Source: Oscheius dolichura (taxonomy: Eukaryota > Nematoda > Chromadorea > Rhabditida > Rhabditidae). From it: a DNA stretch of 64,000 nucleotides. The stretch lies in the NCBI GenBank assembly GCA_932521035.1, contig OW051492.1:5456001-5520000 (forward strand). The letters run 5' to 3'. The number at the start of each line of letters is the position of its first letter. Position 1 is the stretch's first letter. A program made the position numbers and the translations under genes. Below the pieces are notes generated by a model. It saw only the letters and a list, made by a program, of their open reading frames with translations, ran no database searches and had not been told where the DNA came from. This document shows, piece by piece, positions 33,545-44,873 of the stretch.

Positions 33545-35103
33545 ATGAGCTTCGATCAACATCTTAATGCTTTGCAATCTGAATTACAACAATTACACAG
33601 CTTGATGCATCAACATAAAGAGAAAATAGAAGAGTTGAAACAGGTTTGCCTTCTGAAACACTTTCGAATTCTAAAATTAAGGATCACAAAACAAAGCAAA
33701 TGCAAATGAACTCGGTTTTTGAAGGATACCAAAATGGCCATCAAGATATGATAAAACATCAAAAAATGATTGAGAAATATAACCATCTAATGGCGCAGTA
33801 TATTGGACAGATACCTCAAGAAGCGCAGGTAAGCCATTATTTATACAAGATCGCCGTTAATTAAGTTACAACTTACTTCTGAATTCGAAAAAGTCAAACA
33901 GTCACTGCAGCCACCAGATGCGCAGCAGCAGCTGACCCAGAATATGATGGGAAATTTGGCAATGAGTGGAATGCCCTTACCTGCTATGATGGCTCTACAA
34001 GCGCAAGCACAAATGGGCAGGTGGGGCTTATTTGTTGCCTTTCGTTATTATATAAGAGGTAGAACTGAGCGCACTAATATTATATTATTTCGATAATGTA
34101 AACATTTAGAGGAATGATGCAAGGGATGCCACCACCAACCTCAAGGGTACAAAAATCTAATGGTCTTCATAACGGTATACCAGGAATGCCTCCGGGTAAG
34201 CATTTTTCCTTGATTTAAAGGGACTGTCAGGGACCTTTTTTTCCGGTAGCGGATCCCGAAGCGACTGAACTAACTAGCGTCCTTCATCTTTGGCGCGCAT
34301 TAGCGGAACACAAATTTTTGAATTTTTTTTTTCGTTTTTTGATATTTTCTGAACGTCTATGGTGTGACATATTCCGTAAAAATGTTATGAATTCGTAAAA
34401 TTTTAATGGCGCGCTTACCGTAACCAAATAAGGTCCCTGACAGTCCCTTTAAACCTTTTTTTGTGGTATCCGTCCTTTTGCTAACCGTACTATTAGCAAA
34501 AAATAAACATATTTCAGGCATGACTAACGGGTTAACTGCTCAGATGGCAGCGATGCAAAATCCTATGCTTGCTGCTGCAGCAGCAGCAGGAATGCCTGCT
34601 GGTATGGCTCAGCTTCAAGCAATGGCCGCATTCTCTAATATGCAAGCGCAGGCAATGGGTGCAATGCAAGGATTTAACCCAGCCCAACTAGCAGCAATGC
34701 AAGTAGGTTCTGTGAATAAACCGTAAGCATCGTCTTCAGAGCATGGGATTAAACAGTATGATGTTACCACCTATGAGTGCTGCCAATTCTGTTGCAGCAG
34801 CTGCTCTTGCCGCTAGTGGAATGGGAAATCCGGTTGGATACAGTCCTTCTTATTAACAACAGATTACAGATTGGTTTATCAGTTTCAACACCGTCAAGAA
34901 ACCCTTCAAATGGCGGTCCACTTTCAGGAACAAGGACACCGCAGTCTGCTCCTTCTAATGGAGTGAATTCCCCACGAAACCCAGTCAAAGTTTGTTATCT
35001 TACGTATAACGGCAACCATTATTAGGAAGAACCTGCTGAATCGGTGTCAAAGAAAGACGAAGTTGTTCGATCTCCTTCTGAGGATACGGTAGCAGTAGCG
35101 TAA
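33545..35103 (+). CDS. lsy-22: Groucho/TLE-N-like corepressor without WD40 repeats
   Basis: The first two exons encode a coiled-coil Q domain: DQHLNALQSELQQLHSLMHQ, then MIEKYNHLMAQYIGQIPQEA, with the spacing of Groucho TLE_N sequences. The rest is Met/Ala/Gln-rich (MGNLAMSGMPLPAMMALQAQ, AAMQNPMLAAAAAAGMPAGM) and Ser/Pro-rich, ending EDTVAVA. No WD40 domain follows, as in AES-like short Grouchos. C. elegans lsy-22 (F27D4.2, from memory) has this architecture and lies beside etfa, as here. It acts with UNC-37 in transcriptional repression, for example in ASE neuron asymmetry. Introns are short except the one that holds a 240-bp inverted-repeat element. Confidence 0.8.
34214..34453. mobile_element. 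240-bp MITE with perfect inverted ends in an lsy-22 intron
   Basis: AGGGACTGTCAGGGACCTT at the left end is mirrored exactly at the right. Including the border the match is 24 bp (34214-34237 and 34430-34453). TTAA borders both ends, which would suit a TTAA target duplication. The interior is AT-rich and non-coding. The element occupies most of an intron of about 325 nt in a gene whose other introns are mostly 35-70 nt. Confidence 0.85.
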
Positions 35104-35410
35104 ACGATTCTTACAAAATCAATAAGCCGGGTTCACTGTTCTCAAACCCCGTTTGAAATATTTCAACTAGTTGATAACTTTTTTGCATTCTAATTGTACG
35201 TAAATGCGTTGTTCGTTTTAAATTTGAATACTCTAGGGATACTGCTGTTGCGCCCATTTATGATGTTGTATATTTCCAGTTCTTCATGCTCCCACAACTA
35301 TTCGATGATCTCCGGGTGCATATTCAAATAAATTTTTTAAAGGCTAAAAATTTATTAGTAGATTCCGTAAGTCAAATAAATACAACTTCATAAAACAATC
35401 TGTACGGCGT
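35104..35410. terminator. Convergent 3' regions of lsy-22 and ETFA
   Basis: AATAAATTTTTT at 35328 is a likely polyadenylation signal for lsy-22. TTTATT-type sequence on the other strand (35373) can serve ETFA. No gene between them. Confidence 0.45.
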
Positions 35411-36707
35411 TTAAATCCCCTTTGTAAGTTCTGGAACAGCCTCAAAGAGGTCTGCCTTTAGCCCGTAATCTGCCACCTGAATAATGGTTCATGTCAAGCA
35501 AGCATAAGTAAAGTAACCTGGAAAATAGGCGCATCCGGATCTTTGTTAATTGCAACAATAACTTTGCTATCTTTCATTCCTGCTAAGTGTTGAATAGCGC
35601 CCGAAATGCCAACAGCAATGTAGAGCTGAGGAGCCACAATTTTTCCAGTCTGACCGACTTGCATGTCATTAGGAACATAGCCTGCATCAACGGCTGCACG
35701 GGAAGCACCGACTCCAGCACCAAGTTTATCAGCAAGTTCGTAAATAATCTGGAACATAATTATTCAATAAAAATATCGAGGTTACTTTAAAGTTTTCGCC
35801 ACTCTTCAATCCGCGTCCGCCTGACACCACAATTTTAGCAGAAGCTAGATCTGGACGTTCTGATTTACTAAGCTCTTGACTGACGAATTCTGAGCTTGCG
35901 GTCTTGATATCAGCATTAGGAGCTTAAAACTTAAAAGTCAGTGCATACATGACAGAAACTTCAATAATTGCATAAATTGGAAAGCTAACAAATAAACAAC
36001 CGCCGGTACGAAAAGCATTTACCATTTTCAATAGATCCACTTCCTCCAGCTCCAGCTGGTTCAAAGGAAGTACCACGGACAGTCATAAGTTTGACTGGAG
36101 CAGAACTTTTAATTTTAGTCACCGCATTTCCGGCATATTGTGTTCTAGTAAAGGTGTCAGAGGAATGAATCTATAGGTCCGAATCACGATGAAACAAACG
36201 CTGTAGTTACCTCTGTAACATCAGAAATAGGCGAGCAGCCAAGCTTAGCGGCTACCCGTGGAATAAGTCCGCGACTGAAGGCCGATGAGCCGGCAACGAT
36301 ATTGCTGAATTTAAACTGCTCTTGCGAGGCGACAACCATCGGCGCAACACGTTCTAAACGATACCAATGGATACAATAAGCATGAAGCTTACCTGGAAGG
36401 TTATTTTTCAACTTATCGTCTTGTGCAACTAATATCTTTTTCACGCCATTTATTTTTGCAACCTGCTCTGCTACAGCTTTAGCATTGGCACCCGTTACTA
36501 AAACAGACACATCAGATCCTAGCTTAGATGCGGCAGTGATGGCATTCAACGTGATAGATGCCAATGATTTATCATCATGCTCTGCTACTACTAATGTGCT
36601 GCTGAAACGACCCTTAAAATATTTTTTCTCTCAAGCAATTCTAGAAGACTGACCTTGACACTGTTGGAGAACCTAGAATGAAGAAGCAAATTACGTGCAG
36701 ACAGCAT
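35411..36707 (-). CDS. etfa: Electron transfer flavoprotein alpha subunit
   Basis: The ATG at 36707 opens a presequence ([19 protein letters not shown]), followed by [20 protein letters not shown] and [20 protein letters not shown], the N-terminal ETF fold. SPISDVTEV and the [14 protein letters not shown]-type exon at 35795-35870 follow. The C-terminal FAD domain carries the ETFA signature: [39 protein letters not shown], then [15 protein letters not shown]. It ends [12 protein letters not shown] with ETFB passes electrons from matrix acyl-CoA dehydrogenases to ETF-ubiquinone oxidoreductase. It is convergent with lsy-22, an arrangement also found, as I recall, in C. elegans. Confidence 0.95.
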
Positions 36708-37140
36708 GACTTCTTCTAAACAATTTATGCGTATTATATACCAGAACAACACAAAGTGGTGTTTACAAGCTATATAGAAAGAGGCAATAAGACACAAAAT
36801 GAGCAAAGTACAAAATATAGTGAAATGAAGAACTGTCACTTAGAGCAGATTTGTTGTGTAGACCTTTAATTAGAGGTCAAAATGGCATTAGCCAGAGCAT
36901 ATCTCGAAGAAAACTGCCTTCATATACGCATCTGATTATATATGAAAATACTACAGATCTAAAACAAATATGGAAGAATCAGTTCGAGGAAAGTGCTCTT
37001 CCCGATTCCTCCTCGATGTTCCCCACATAATTTCAGCCCAAAAGCCCCCTATCAGGCCTTTTGCACGTTCGGGGATCATGGCGGATTTATGAAAGAAAAG
37101 CTTTATTCTCACCTTATTCACCAGAGCATACGGTCGGAAG
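36708..37140. other. Intergenic, divergent starts; AT-to-GC transition
   Basis: This gap lies between the ETFA start (minus) and the CK1-type kinase start (plus). Composition changes from AT-rich to GC-rich near its right end. No coding sequence is supported. Confidence 0.45.
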
Positions 37141-38338
37141 ATGTATACCACAAGAACTGTAAAATTATTTGAAAGAGTTTACTGTTCCTCTAGAAGAAAC
37201 GTTCCAGGTCGCCGAAGAGCCGCGAGTCGCCAAAGAAAAGTGAAAAGAAGAGCATCCTGACAAAAGTCTCTTCCCAGATAATTCCCTTGGCTCAGACGAA
37301 ACTCGCGGGTAAAGCGCTTTTCAACGTCGGCGACTATCTTCGCGACCGGTGGTTTGTCCTCCTCGTGCCTTCATATCTCCTAGGTTCATTCGCGGGCTCG
37401 TCGGACAGGGAGGCTACGGAGAGATTTATCTCGCTCTAGACACGAAGGAAGCCCTGGACGTGGCCATAAAGACGGAGCACCGGATAAGGAGAGGACGGAC
37501 TTCGAAGAGGATGATCCTCGAGCAGAAGGTTCTGCTCCAGCTGCAGGGCAAGCCACATGTTCCGGTAATCCTGGCCTCCGGACACGACGAGGAGATCAAC
37601 TTCATAGTCATGGAGCTGTTGAGCGTCAACGTGGGCGACCTGAAGAAGATGTCCCCCGCCAGGCGGCTCTCTCGAAGCACCGTCGGCCGCATCCTGATGC
37701 AAGGAGTCGCCGCCCTGCGCGACATCCACTTTTCTGGCTATCTCCATAGAGACGTCAAGCCGGCCAACATGGTAGGCTTGGCCATCCTCCCCTTCAATCC
37801 CATTCAGTGTTTCGGCATCACTCCGGCCAGCCGGCACGTGCTTCTGCTCGTCGACTTTGGACTCGTTCGACGGTATCGCAATAATAACGGGACCCTGAGA
37901 AAGCCCCGGCGGAAGCCCGGGTTCCGCGGGACGCTGCGCTATGTTTCGTGTCGGGTACACGACCGGCTGGAGCAGATGCCCGTGGACGACCTCGTCTCGC
38001 TGGTCTACTCCGGCGTCGAGCTCCTGATGGGCGAGCTGCCCTGGAAACACGTGTCGCGGTACGAGGACGTGCGCAATTCGAAGGAGGAACTCCTCCACCA
38101 AATCGGCGACGAGCGCTCCTACATCGCCCAGATGCCCAAGACATTCCAGCGGTTCTGTCAGGTGGTGCTGGGATCGGAGCCGGCCAAGTACTTGGACTAC
38201 ACCCAGCTGCAGTCATTCCTGACCGAGCTGACCGGCGACCGGGCACTGAGCGACCCCTACGACTGGGAGAACAATTACCGCGACCTGGAGCACTCGACGA
38301 CGGCCTCCACCGAGACGAGCCCCGACGACAAAAAGTAG
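37141..38338 (+). CDS. CK1/TTBK-like protein kinase (nematode-type)
   Basis: Four exons join in phase: 37141-37158 (MYTTRT), 37194-37348, 37384-37770 and about 37813-38338, with introns of 35, 35 and 42 nt. The domain starts FNVGDYLRDRFIRGLVGQGG with a complete glycine loop. Lys is in DVAIKTEH, the catalytic loop is YLHRDVKPANM, the metal motif LVDFGLVRRY and the CK1-specific activation segment GFRGTLRYVS. The helical lobe has MPVDDLVSLVYSGVELLMGE and LPWKH. All catalytic residues are present, so it should be active. Such small TTBK-like kinases are expanded in nematodes and many are sperm-expressed; that role here is only inferred. AATAAA lies about 20 bp after the stop. Confidence 0.9.
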
Positions 38339-38477
38339 ACCCGACACACATTTTTCTAATAAAAAAAGAGCTCTATTTGGATAAATTATCGCTTTATTAT
38401 ATTTTATCGTTTGCAGGAAGAGAATTGGACATCACAGAGGGACAGGGGAGATCGACATGCGGATTGAGGGAGGAACT

Positions 38478-39748
38478 TCATTGGACACCGAAGGCTCGGA
38501 ACATTTTTCGACTCGTCTGCTTCGAGCCTTGGACCTTCTCTTCCCTTTTCTTCTGAATTGTAGCCCTCTCGGCGGTCACGATATTCTCCAGTTTCGGGTG
38601 GAATTGGAGGAGAGTGGCCAGATCGTTTTCTGCCTGAATTTTGTCTCTAAAGCGACAACCAATCCCCGGACGGACCTCCTCCAGGTTCCACGTGGAGATG
38701 TAAGCCTTTGCCCGCCGGAAGAGGGCCTTCTCGTTTTTCGGGTCTCTCTGGAGGACTTCCGTGGCGGCCGTCTGGGCGTCGTAGAAATTGCCCCCGTTGA
38801 GGAGACACTGGGACAGATTCAGATAGAGGGGGATGTTCTGAAGGAGGCCGTTATGGAGCGGTGCCTCTTGCCTTTCTGTCCAGCTCCTCCCACTCGGGCT
38901 CGCCCGGCTTCTCCCTCAATATCAGCTGATCCAGTCGGTGCAGGGCCTCTTTGTACCGCGTCTCAGCCTCCTTGAGTTCCTTCTGAAGGCCGTATTTCTG
39001 TGGGAGGAGACAAGAGACACCCACCTTTTTGAAGAGGTCGTTGCCCTCCTCTCTGAGCTTCTCTACCGAGAGGAGTTTCTCCTCGTTGGTCAGCTGCCAT
39101 CCGTCCGGGGTGTAGTCCTCTGGCTGGGTGACACTCAGCAGGTGAAAGATGAAGCGGAGGGGCGTCGGGGATCGCATGTACTCGTCCAGAGCTGGGTAGC
39201 CGGTCCTAGGCAGGAAATAGAAGAAGAGAAGGAGACACACCCCTCGGCCATCGAGGCGGCACACATGTGGGTCGAATGGCCGTGGTCGTGGCCGTCGCAG
39301 GGCCGGGCAATGTCTCGTAGCTTCTTCGAAACCAACGGAAATGTGGGCAGCTCGCGCTGTTCCACGTCGAACTGGGAGATCTAGGAATATTTTGGTAGAC
39401 AGAGGAGGCTTGTAAGACGAACCTCGTCGACCAGCATCGACCGAAGACAGGTCTCGAAGACGGGCAGCTGGAACTTCTTCCCGAAGACCAGTTCCAAGGG
39501 CTTTCCGTAGCCTTCCGGCCACTGTTTCCGGGTGTCGTCGATGGCGACATAGGCCTCTCGGCTCTCGGGCATTCCGCACTCCGGGGTGATCGGGTGGATT
39601 GGCTTGAGAGCCTCGTAGTGGAAGACGGCCTTCGTGCCTGAGATGGACCGAGGTCATAAATAAAAGGAAATGAACCTGTCCGGAACTCGGAGACCTTTCC
39701 CTTCCCGGCGCAGAGTGTCTTCTTGACGCAGGAAGGGTTGACGGCCAT
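38478..39748 (-). CDS. aipr-1: AH receptor-interacting protein homologue (FKBP-like + TPR)
   Basis: It begins [20 protein letters not shown] at 39748, just after TTCAG. An FKBP-like domain follows ([50 protein letters not shown]). The AIP-type loop has [16 protein letters not shown] and [15 protein letters not shown]. The TPR part has [55 protein letters not shown] and a basic C-terminal helix. The order and length match AIP/AIPL1, co-chaperones of HSP90. In C. elegans the orthologue is C56C10.10 and dnj-8 is C56C10.13 (from memory); here dnj-8 lies just upstream on the same strand, 251 bp away, which suggests an operon. Confidence 0.92.
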
Positions 39749-39999
39749 GGCTGAACGGGGACTAGAAGAGGGGGGAATGTTAGAGGAACTTGAGGGGACG
39801 ACAGACCGAAGGGAAAGAGAGACACGGAGGTAGAAGATCTTTATTATGAGCTACAAAATATTATGGACAAGGAGTTCAGCGGAGCATTATTGCACTATGT
39901 GCCTGTGACATCTGAGATGAGATTGAAACTGACTGGAGGGGGCAACTGAAATAATTGGCAACGGAAAGAAAGACGGAAAAGAGGAGGAGGGAAGTGAAG

Positions 40000-42900
40000 T
40001 TATTTGAGGTTCTCGGGCCACTCGGGGATGTAGTAGCGGCGGATGGTGCCCTCAAGCAGACGGTCGAGCCAGTTGGGGAAGCTGTTCAGCACGTTGTCCG
40101 TGTTGATACTCGAGTTGCTGCGACGGAGCATCGCCTGCTGAAAGGGACCTCGTTTTAGTGGAGGACGACCCGGCCGAACCTCTTCCTTGGTGCCCTTCTC
40201 CCGTTCCTCGCCGTCCGAATCACTCGACTCCGGGTAGTCCTCGTCGCTGTCGAAGCCGAGGAAGTGCCGGTTGGAGCCGGTCGAGTGCTTCGGGTGGTAG
40301 ATGGAGAAGTACAGTTTCCACCCGCACAGGGCCAGGACCGTGCCTATCGTCTGCCGGGGGTTGATACCCTATAAGAGACCCTCGTTAGTTTTTTTTTCCA
40401 AGGAAGGCATACCTTCAACCTCTCGCAGAAACTCTCGTTGCCGACCATGGCGGCCTCCCCGAGCGGCAGGGTGTGTTCCAGGAGTTTTCGGAACCAGGGG
40501 AGGTTCTTGTCGACCATTAGGAAACCGAAGGAGAATGTCTTGTTACTGGAAAAGAGGGAATAGAAGGGGATGGAGGAGGACTGACTTCCGAAGGGGGAAG
40601 ACGTTCTGGGCGAACTGGGCCAGCAATCGCTCCTTGCACTCTTCGTCCACGAGGATTACGAGAGACCGGCAGCCCGGCTTGAGCAGCCGGATCATCCCGT
40701 AATAGCTCTCGGCCCTCAGCTCGTGCATCAACGGCATCATTATCGACATGACCCTGAAATATTCGGAGATCTTTCCCTGACAGACACCCCCACCTCTTGA
40801 CTTTGTTTTCCGGATTGATCGCTGCCTTGGCCGAGTCCTTCATCTTCGGGTCTTCCGGGTGCCACTCGTCCATCGACGGATCTCTTTTTTGTTTCTGAAG
40901 TACGGTCTTCATTTTGTCCATTTGAACGGAATACCTTCTTGGCCGGCTCTTGGTTTACGAAGTTGACAATGTACCCCAGGACGAGGATGATCAGGAATGT
41001 GCCGATGACCGATAGAATGGGATAGGTCTCCTCCCGGGACAGGTGGAACCAGGTGTTCTCCCAGAGGCGGACGGCCGCCCGCGACCATTTTGTCCACAGT
41101 GTCGGAGCATATTCATCATTCTAAAGAGATCGTCCTGTTTGATATTCCGGATATTCCTACCAATTCTCGAAGAGGCGCCGCGAATTCGGGTCGTCGTCTC
41201 AGTGTGACGACCTCCTCGATGAGTTGGTTCATTTTCTGCTCGTCCCCATTCCACCCCTTCGATATCCACCGGAATTTGGCCTTGGTCTCTTCTACTCTCG
41301 TCAGGACAAGCACGTCCCGGGCAGATTCCTAAACAAGAAGAGGATGATGGCTAAAGGAGAATAACTTACGGAGTCGGAGGAGTCGGCCTTCTCCAGGAAT
41401 GGACGGAGCCATTCGACCTGCTTATTGGCGTAGATATAAGCTAGCCGGACCTGGAACGGGGAGTTTACCAAGAGAAGTAAAGGATGGCTTACATTCTGGG
41501 AGGTCAGATTTTTAGAGACTTTTCGGGTGTACTGCCGGAATTTGTCGAGGAGAGGCGCGTCTTCATTGCCGTCGACGACGGGGAGGATGAAACAGTAGTG
41601 GCGGGGGTCGCGGTAGCTGACGGGACACAGCTCCTCGAGGTATTTGCCGGAAGAGATCTGGAAAGGAAAATGGATGGATAAAGGGCGACGGGGGATACCC
41701 GAGGGAGAGAGAGGAATCTGTTTTGAATGACGAATTCGGCAAGGGCCTCCATGGTGAACTGGCTCCCGTTGGAGATGCTCATCCGAGCCGCGGGGCCTGC
41801 CTGGAAAGGGAAGAAGAGCTTATACAATCCCAGGGGGATACCTCCGGGGTGTCGTTGAATATGAGGACATTGTCACACTCAGTGCACTTGATCGAGAGGG
41901 CGTTACGCATCGAGACGACCTCCGAGCTGCTCTCCCCGAGGTGGACATACGCGAACCGGGCAAAGTGCGTGAATTTCATGGCTGTCAGGAGGTAGCGCGT
42001 CCTTGGCTCGGGGTGTGCCCCCAGGATGAGGACAGATACCTGAAATAGTTGTGAGGGATAGGGGACAGTGGGCCGACCTTGTTGGTGGTGGTCCAGCTGT
42101 CGACGAATCTCTTCAACATGTCGTAGGTGTTGATCGGGAGGAGGAACGTCTTGGGGATGACATCCCGGGCGAAGAGGCGGATACTTCTGGGGAGGATGTT
42201 AGACAAGGAGGAGGAGGAGGCAACCAACCTCGGGGACAGATTTCGGGGGTCGTTTCGGAAATGGATGACGCGGCCCTCGATGACGGCCACGATCGACGGC
42301 AGGTGGGTGACGCGCAGCTTCTCGACGAGGTTGCCGTCTCTCGCGGCATTCACCGTCCCGATTCCATAGCCTAGAAGGTGTCTTATCGACCGATCTCCAC
42401 TGACTCACCCAATGGCTCGAGGTCTTCCGTCACCGATTTCCAGACCCCCTTCAAACTGAAACAGAACTGGCAATAGTTTGAGTAGACGTAGAGGATGTAG
42501 GGCTTCTCGTGGCTTCTGAACACGTCCCATCAATCCGGCTGGGAACCGGACAAACCTTTCGAGCACCTCATGGGTGTACTGTCTTATGGTGATCCGTTGT
42601 TTCACGAAAAAGTCGTCATCTGAACCAAAGCCGAACCCGTTGAACTGAAGAATAACTGTCTTTTATTTGGATATCTACTCACAAAGTTGAACCCGCCTCC
42701 GTATCCACCGAAGTCTCCATGGTGCGAGTCATCGAAGCTTCCAAATTTATCGTATCGTTCCTTTTTCAATGGGTCCGATAGGATCTCGTAAGCCTTTCCA
42801 ATGCCCACAAATTTGTCATTTGCTTCTGGATTGCTGTTTCTGTCTGGATGCCTTTAGAAATATATTTATTTTTGTTAAAAAGTCGAACTTACCATTCCTT

Positions 42901-43038
42901 GGCTAGTGTTTTATACGCCCTTTTTATTTCCCGAGCAGAAGCAGTCTTCTTTAGCCCGAGTTCGGCATATGGATCACTGGGATAATCAGCAAGAACAAGA
43001 ACGATCGAAACACATAGAATTTCAAACAATATCCTCAT
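40000..43038 (-). CDS. dnj-8: DNAJC16-type membrane J-protein with thioredoxin fold
   Basis: The ATG at 43038 gives a signal peptide ([20 protein letters not shown]) and then a J domain: [34 protein letters not shown] with the HPD triad, and [21 protein letters not shown] Gly/Phe stretch and thioredoxin-like region follow ([54 protein letters not shown]). Near residue 500 a membrane segment reads [18 protein letters not shown]. The tail ends [16 protein letters not shown]...PENLK. This is the DNAJC16 architecture of an ER-anchored co-chaperone. Codon use changes abruptly: exons right of about 42.6 kb are AT-rich, the remainder GC-rich. Many introns are about 35-60 nt. Confidence 0.92.
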
Positions 43039-43563
43039 TCAGGAGGAGGTTCAATCAACTGAAACAGCTTCTTTTAGATTATTCAACGGGGGAAGAATAG
43101 ATATTACAAAAAGATATGAAGAAACATATGGAAACCAGAGGGATGAGTTAGTGTAATATCAAGACTATTGATTTGCTCTTCGAGCCAAGACGGGGTCGCA
43201 TTGGAGCGCCTCTCGATCGTCCACGAGAAAAACTCCAACATTCTTGTTTTTCTTTTAGGAAGCGGGTCAAATTTAAGGGCCAGGCCGAAGGGAAGCGAAG
43301 CGATATGCCTTTACTTCTGTTCAAAGTTCCCAAAGGCTAGATAACTATTTCACCAACACCCCAGTAAAACTATTCCATAAGTAAGCCTGGTCTCTTCTAC
43401 TCATTCTACAATCGATACCTTCGATGTTCACGTGAACTTTACTAAACTGGAAAAATAGCTTTATTTTTATACAATTATAGAGCAACGAGTAAAATATTAG
43501 TAAAAAATTACGTAAATTTATCGTATGCTTAGAAAATACCCGTTGCATACTGCACAGTTGAAG
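43039..43563. other. Intergenic between SARAF and dnj-8
   Basis: AT-rich, with no gene recognised. It separates two minus-strand genes and holds the SARAF 3' region and the dnj-8 leader. Confidence 0.4.
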
Positions 43564-44873
43564 TTAGCGACGACTAGTTCCACCATATCCTAAAAAATAG
43601 CTATAATGCCCATTTTAGAAGTAGAGTAACCTGTACTTTGGTGCATATCACTGGAGGTTCTGGAACTGGATGGTGACGGTGTTCTTGTAAATCCGAAATT
43701 ACGTTGAGTTTGCGATGCGGGCCTTGTAGGTTCTGGTTGAGGAGCTGTGTTTCGCCCTAGAAAGTATCCACCAAGTGTACCAAGACCAGCTCCGGTCCAA
43801 AAGCCTGGCCCTTCATTCTGTCCTTGTCCTCCTCCAAGACCACCAAAACCCATAGTGCGCGGTTGGCCTCTTCTCATTTCTTCTCTTGCAGCATTAGGTG
43901 CCGTTCGTTGACGAGTTGTATTCTCACGAAAAGATTCATCATAGGAAGGAGGTGGAGATGGTTGACGATATGTCGGCTTTCTGGGATAGCCAGGATCATC
44001 GGGTCCAGGAGGATAACCTGGCCCCCCGCCACCACCACCACCGCCAGAGTAGTGCACACCTGTGAAATAAATTTGAGAAAGTAATGGAATAAAATACCAG
44101 GAGTTGCTTGATCACCGTCTTCGTCTGTTCTTCCTTTACACATGACATATAAAACAATCACTATTAGAATTACGACGGCAGCTGTTCCAAGAATATTTAG
44201 AGGGCTAAAAATGACAAATAGAGAAACTTGGTGGCCTACTCATTCTTTGAGCGGCCTGCTGAGACATTTCTTTTAAGATCAGCAGTGTATTCCAAGTCAT
44301 ATTCTAACTGAAATAAAACAATAAATATTATTTTTAAAAACTGACCCCGCAAGAACCATACAGAATATATGGATCATCAGGGTGATCAAAACCTTCACAA
44401 GATACTGTGATCTGTAAAGCTCAAATTATAAAAAGAGGCTAGCACTAACCTTTCCAAATTCAAATTCTGTTGGCATTTCTGCAGTGCATCTCCACTGGTA
44501 ATCGAGACCATCAAACCCGGCTTTAGTACATTGTGCTACCCGTGGAGTATATTTATCAGCAGCTCCACCACCTACACATTTTAGTTGACGAACGGGAGCA
44601 TTTCGGCGACCTATAATTTCCATGAATAAACATCAAATAATGCTTGTGACCCATAAAGTTAGTACAGTTTGACGAAAGCAATACTAACCTGTTGTATATT
44701 CTCCTGCTTTTAGTGTAATTGTATTGACATCAGATAAAAGAACTTTTTTATGACCTGAAACCCACAAATTGTAAAAATAAACAAAGTTTTAAAAAAAACC
44801 TTCAAGGAAGCAACTAACCATGAACATATCCAATCGATATTGCTACTACCAATAGCAGCAGGAACTCTTTCAT
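43564..44873 (-). CDS. SARAF: SARAF (TMEM66) regulator of store-operated calcium entry
   Basis: The signal peptide is MKEFLLLLVVAISIGYVHG. The luminal domain follows with KKVLLSDVNTITLKAGEYTT, RRNAPVRQLKCVGGGA, YTPRVAQCTKAGFDG, YQWRCTAEMPTEFEFGK and YILYGSCGLEYDLEYT, the Cys pattern of SARAF. The membrane helix is AAVVILIVIVLYVMC. The cytosolic tail is Gly/Pro-rich (GGGGGGGGPGYPPGPDDPGY), has a PPSYDE motif and GFWTGAGLGTLGGYFLGRN, and ends GYGGTSRR. SARAF resides in the ER and promotes slow inactivation of STIM/Orai calcium entry. It is AT-rich like the adjoining 5' part of dnj-8. Confidence 0.87.

Noticed and set aside
37436-38101. Long minus-strand open frame opposite the CK1-type kinase
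   Set aside because: Antisense shadow of a GC-rich gene; the plus strand carries all kinase motifs.
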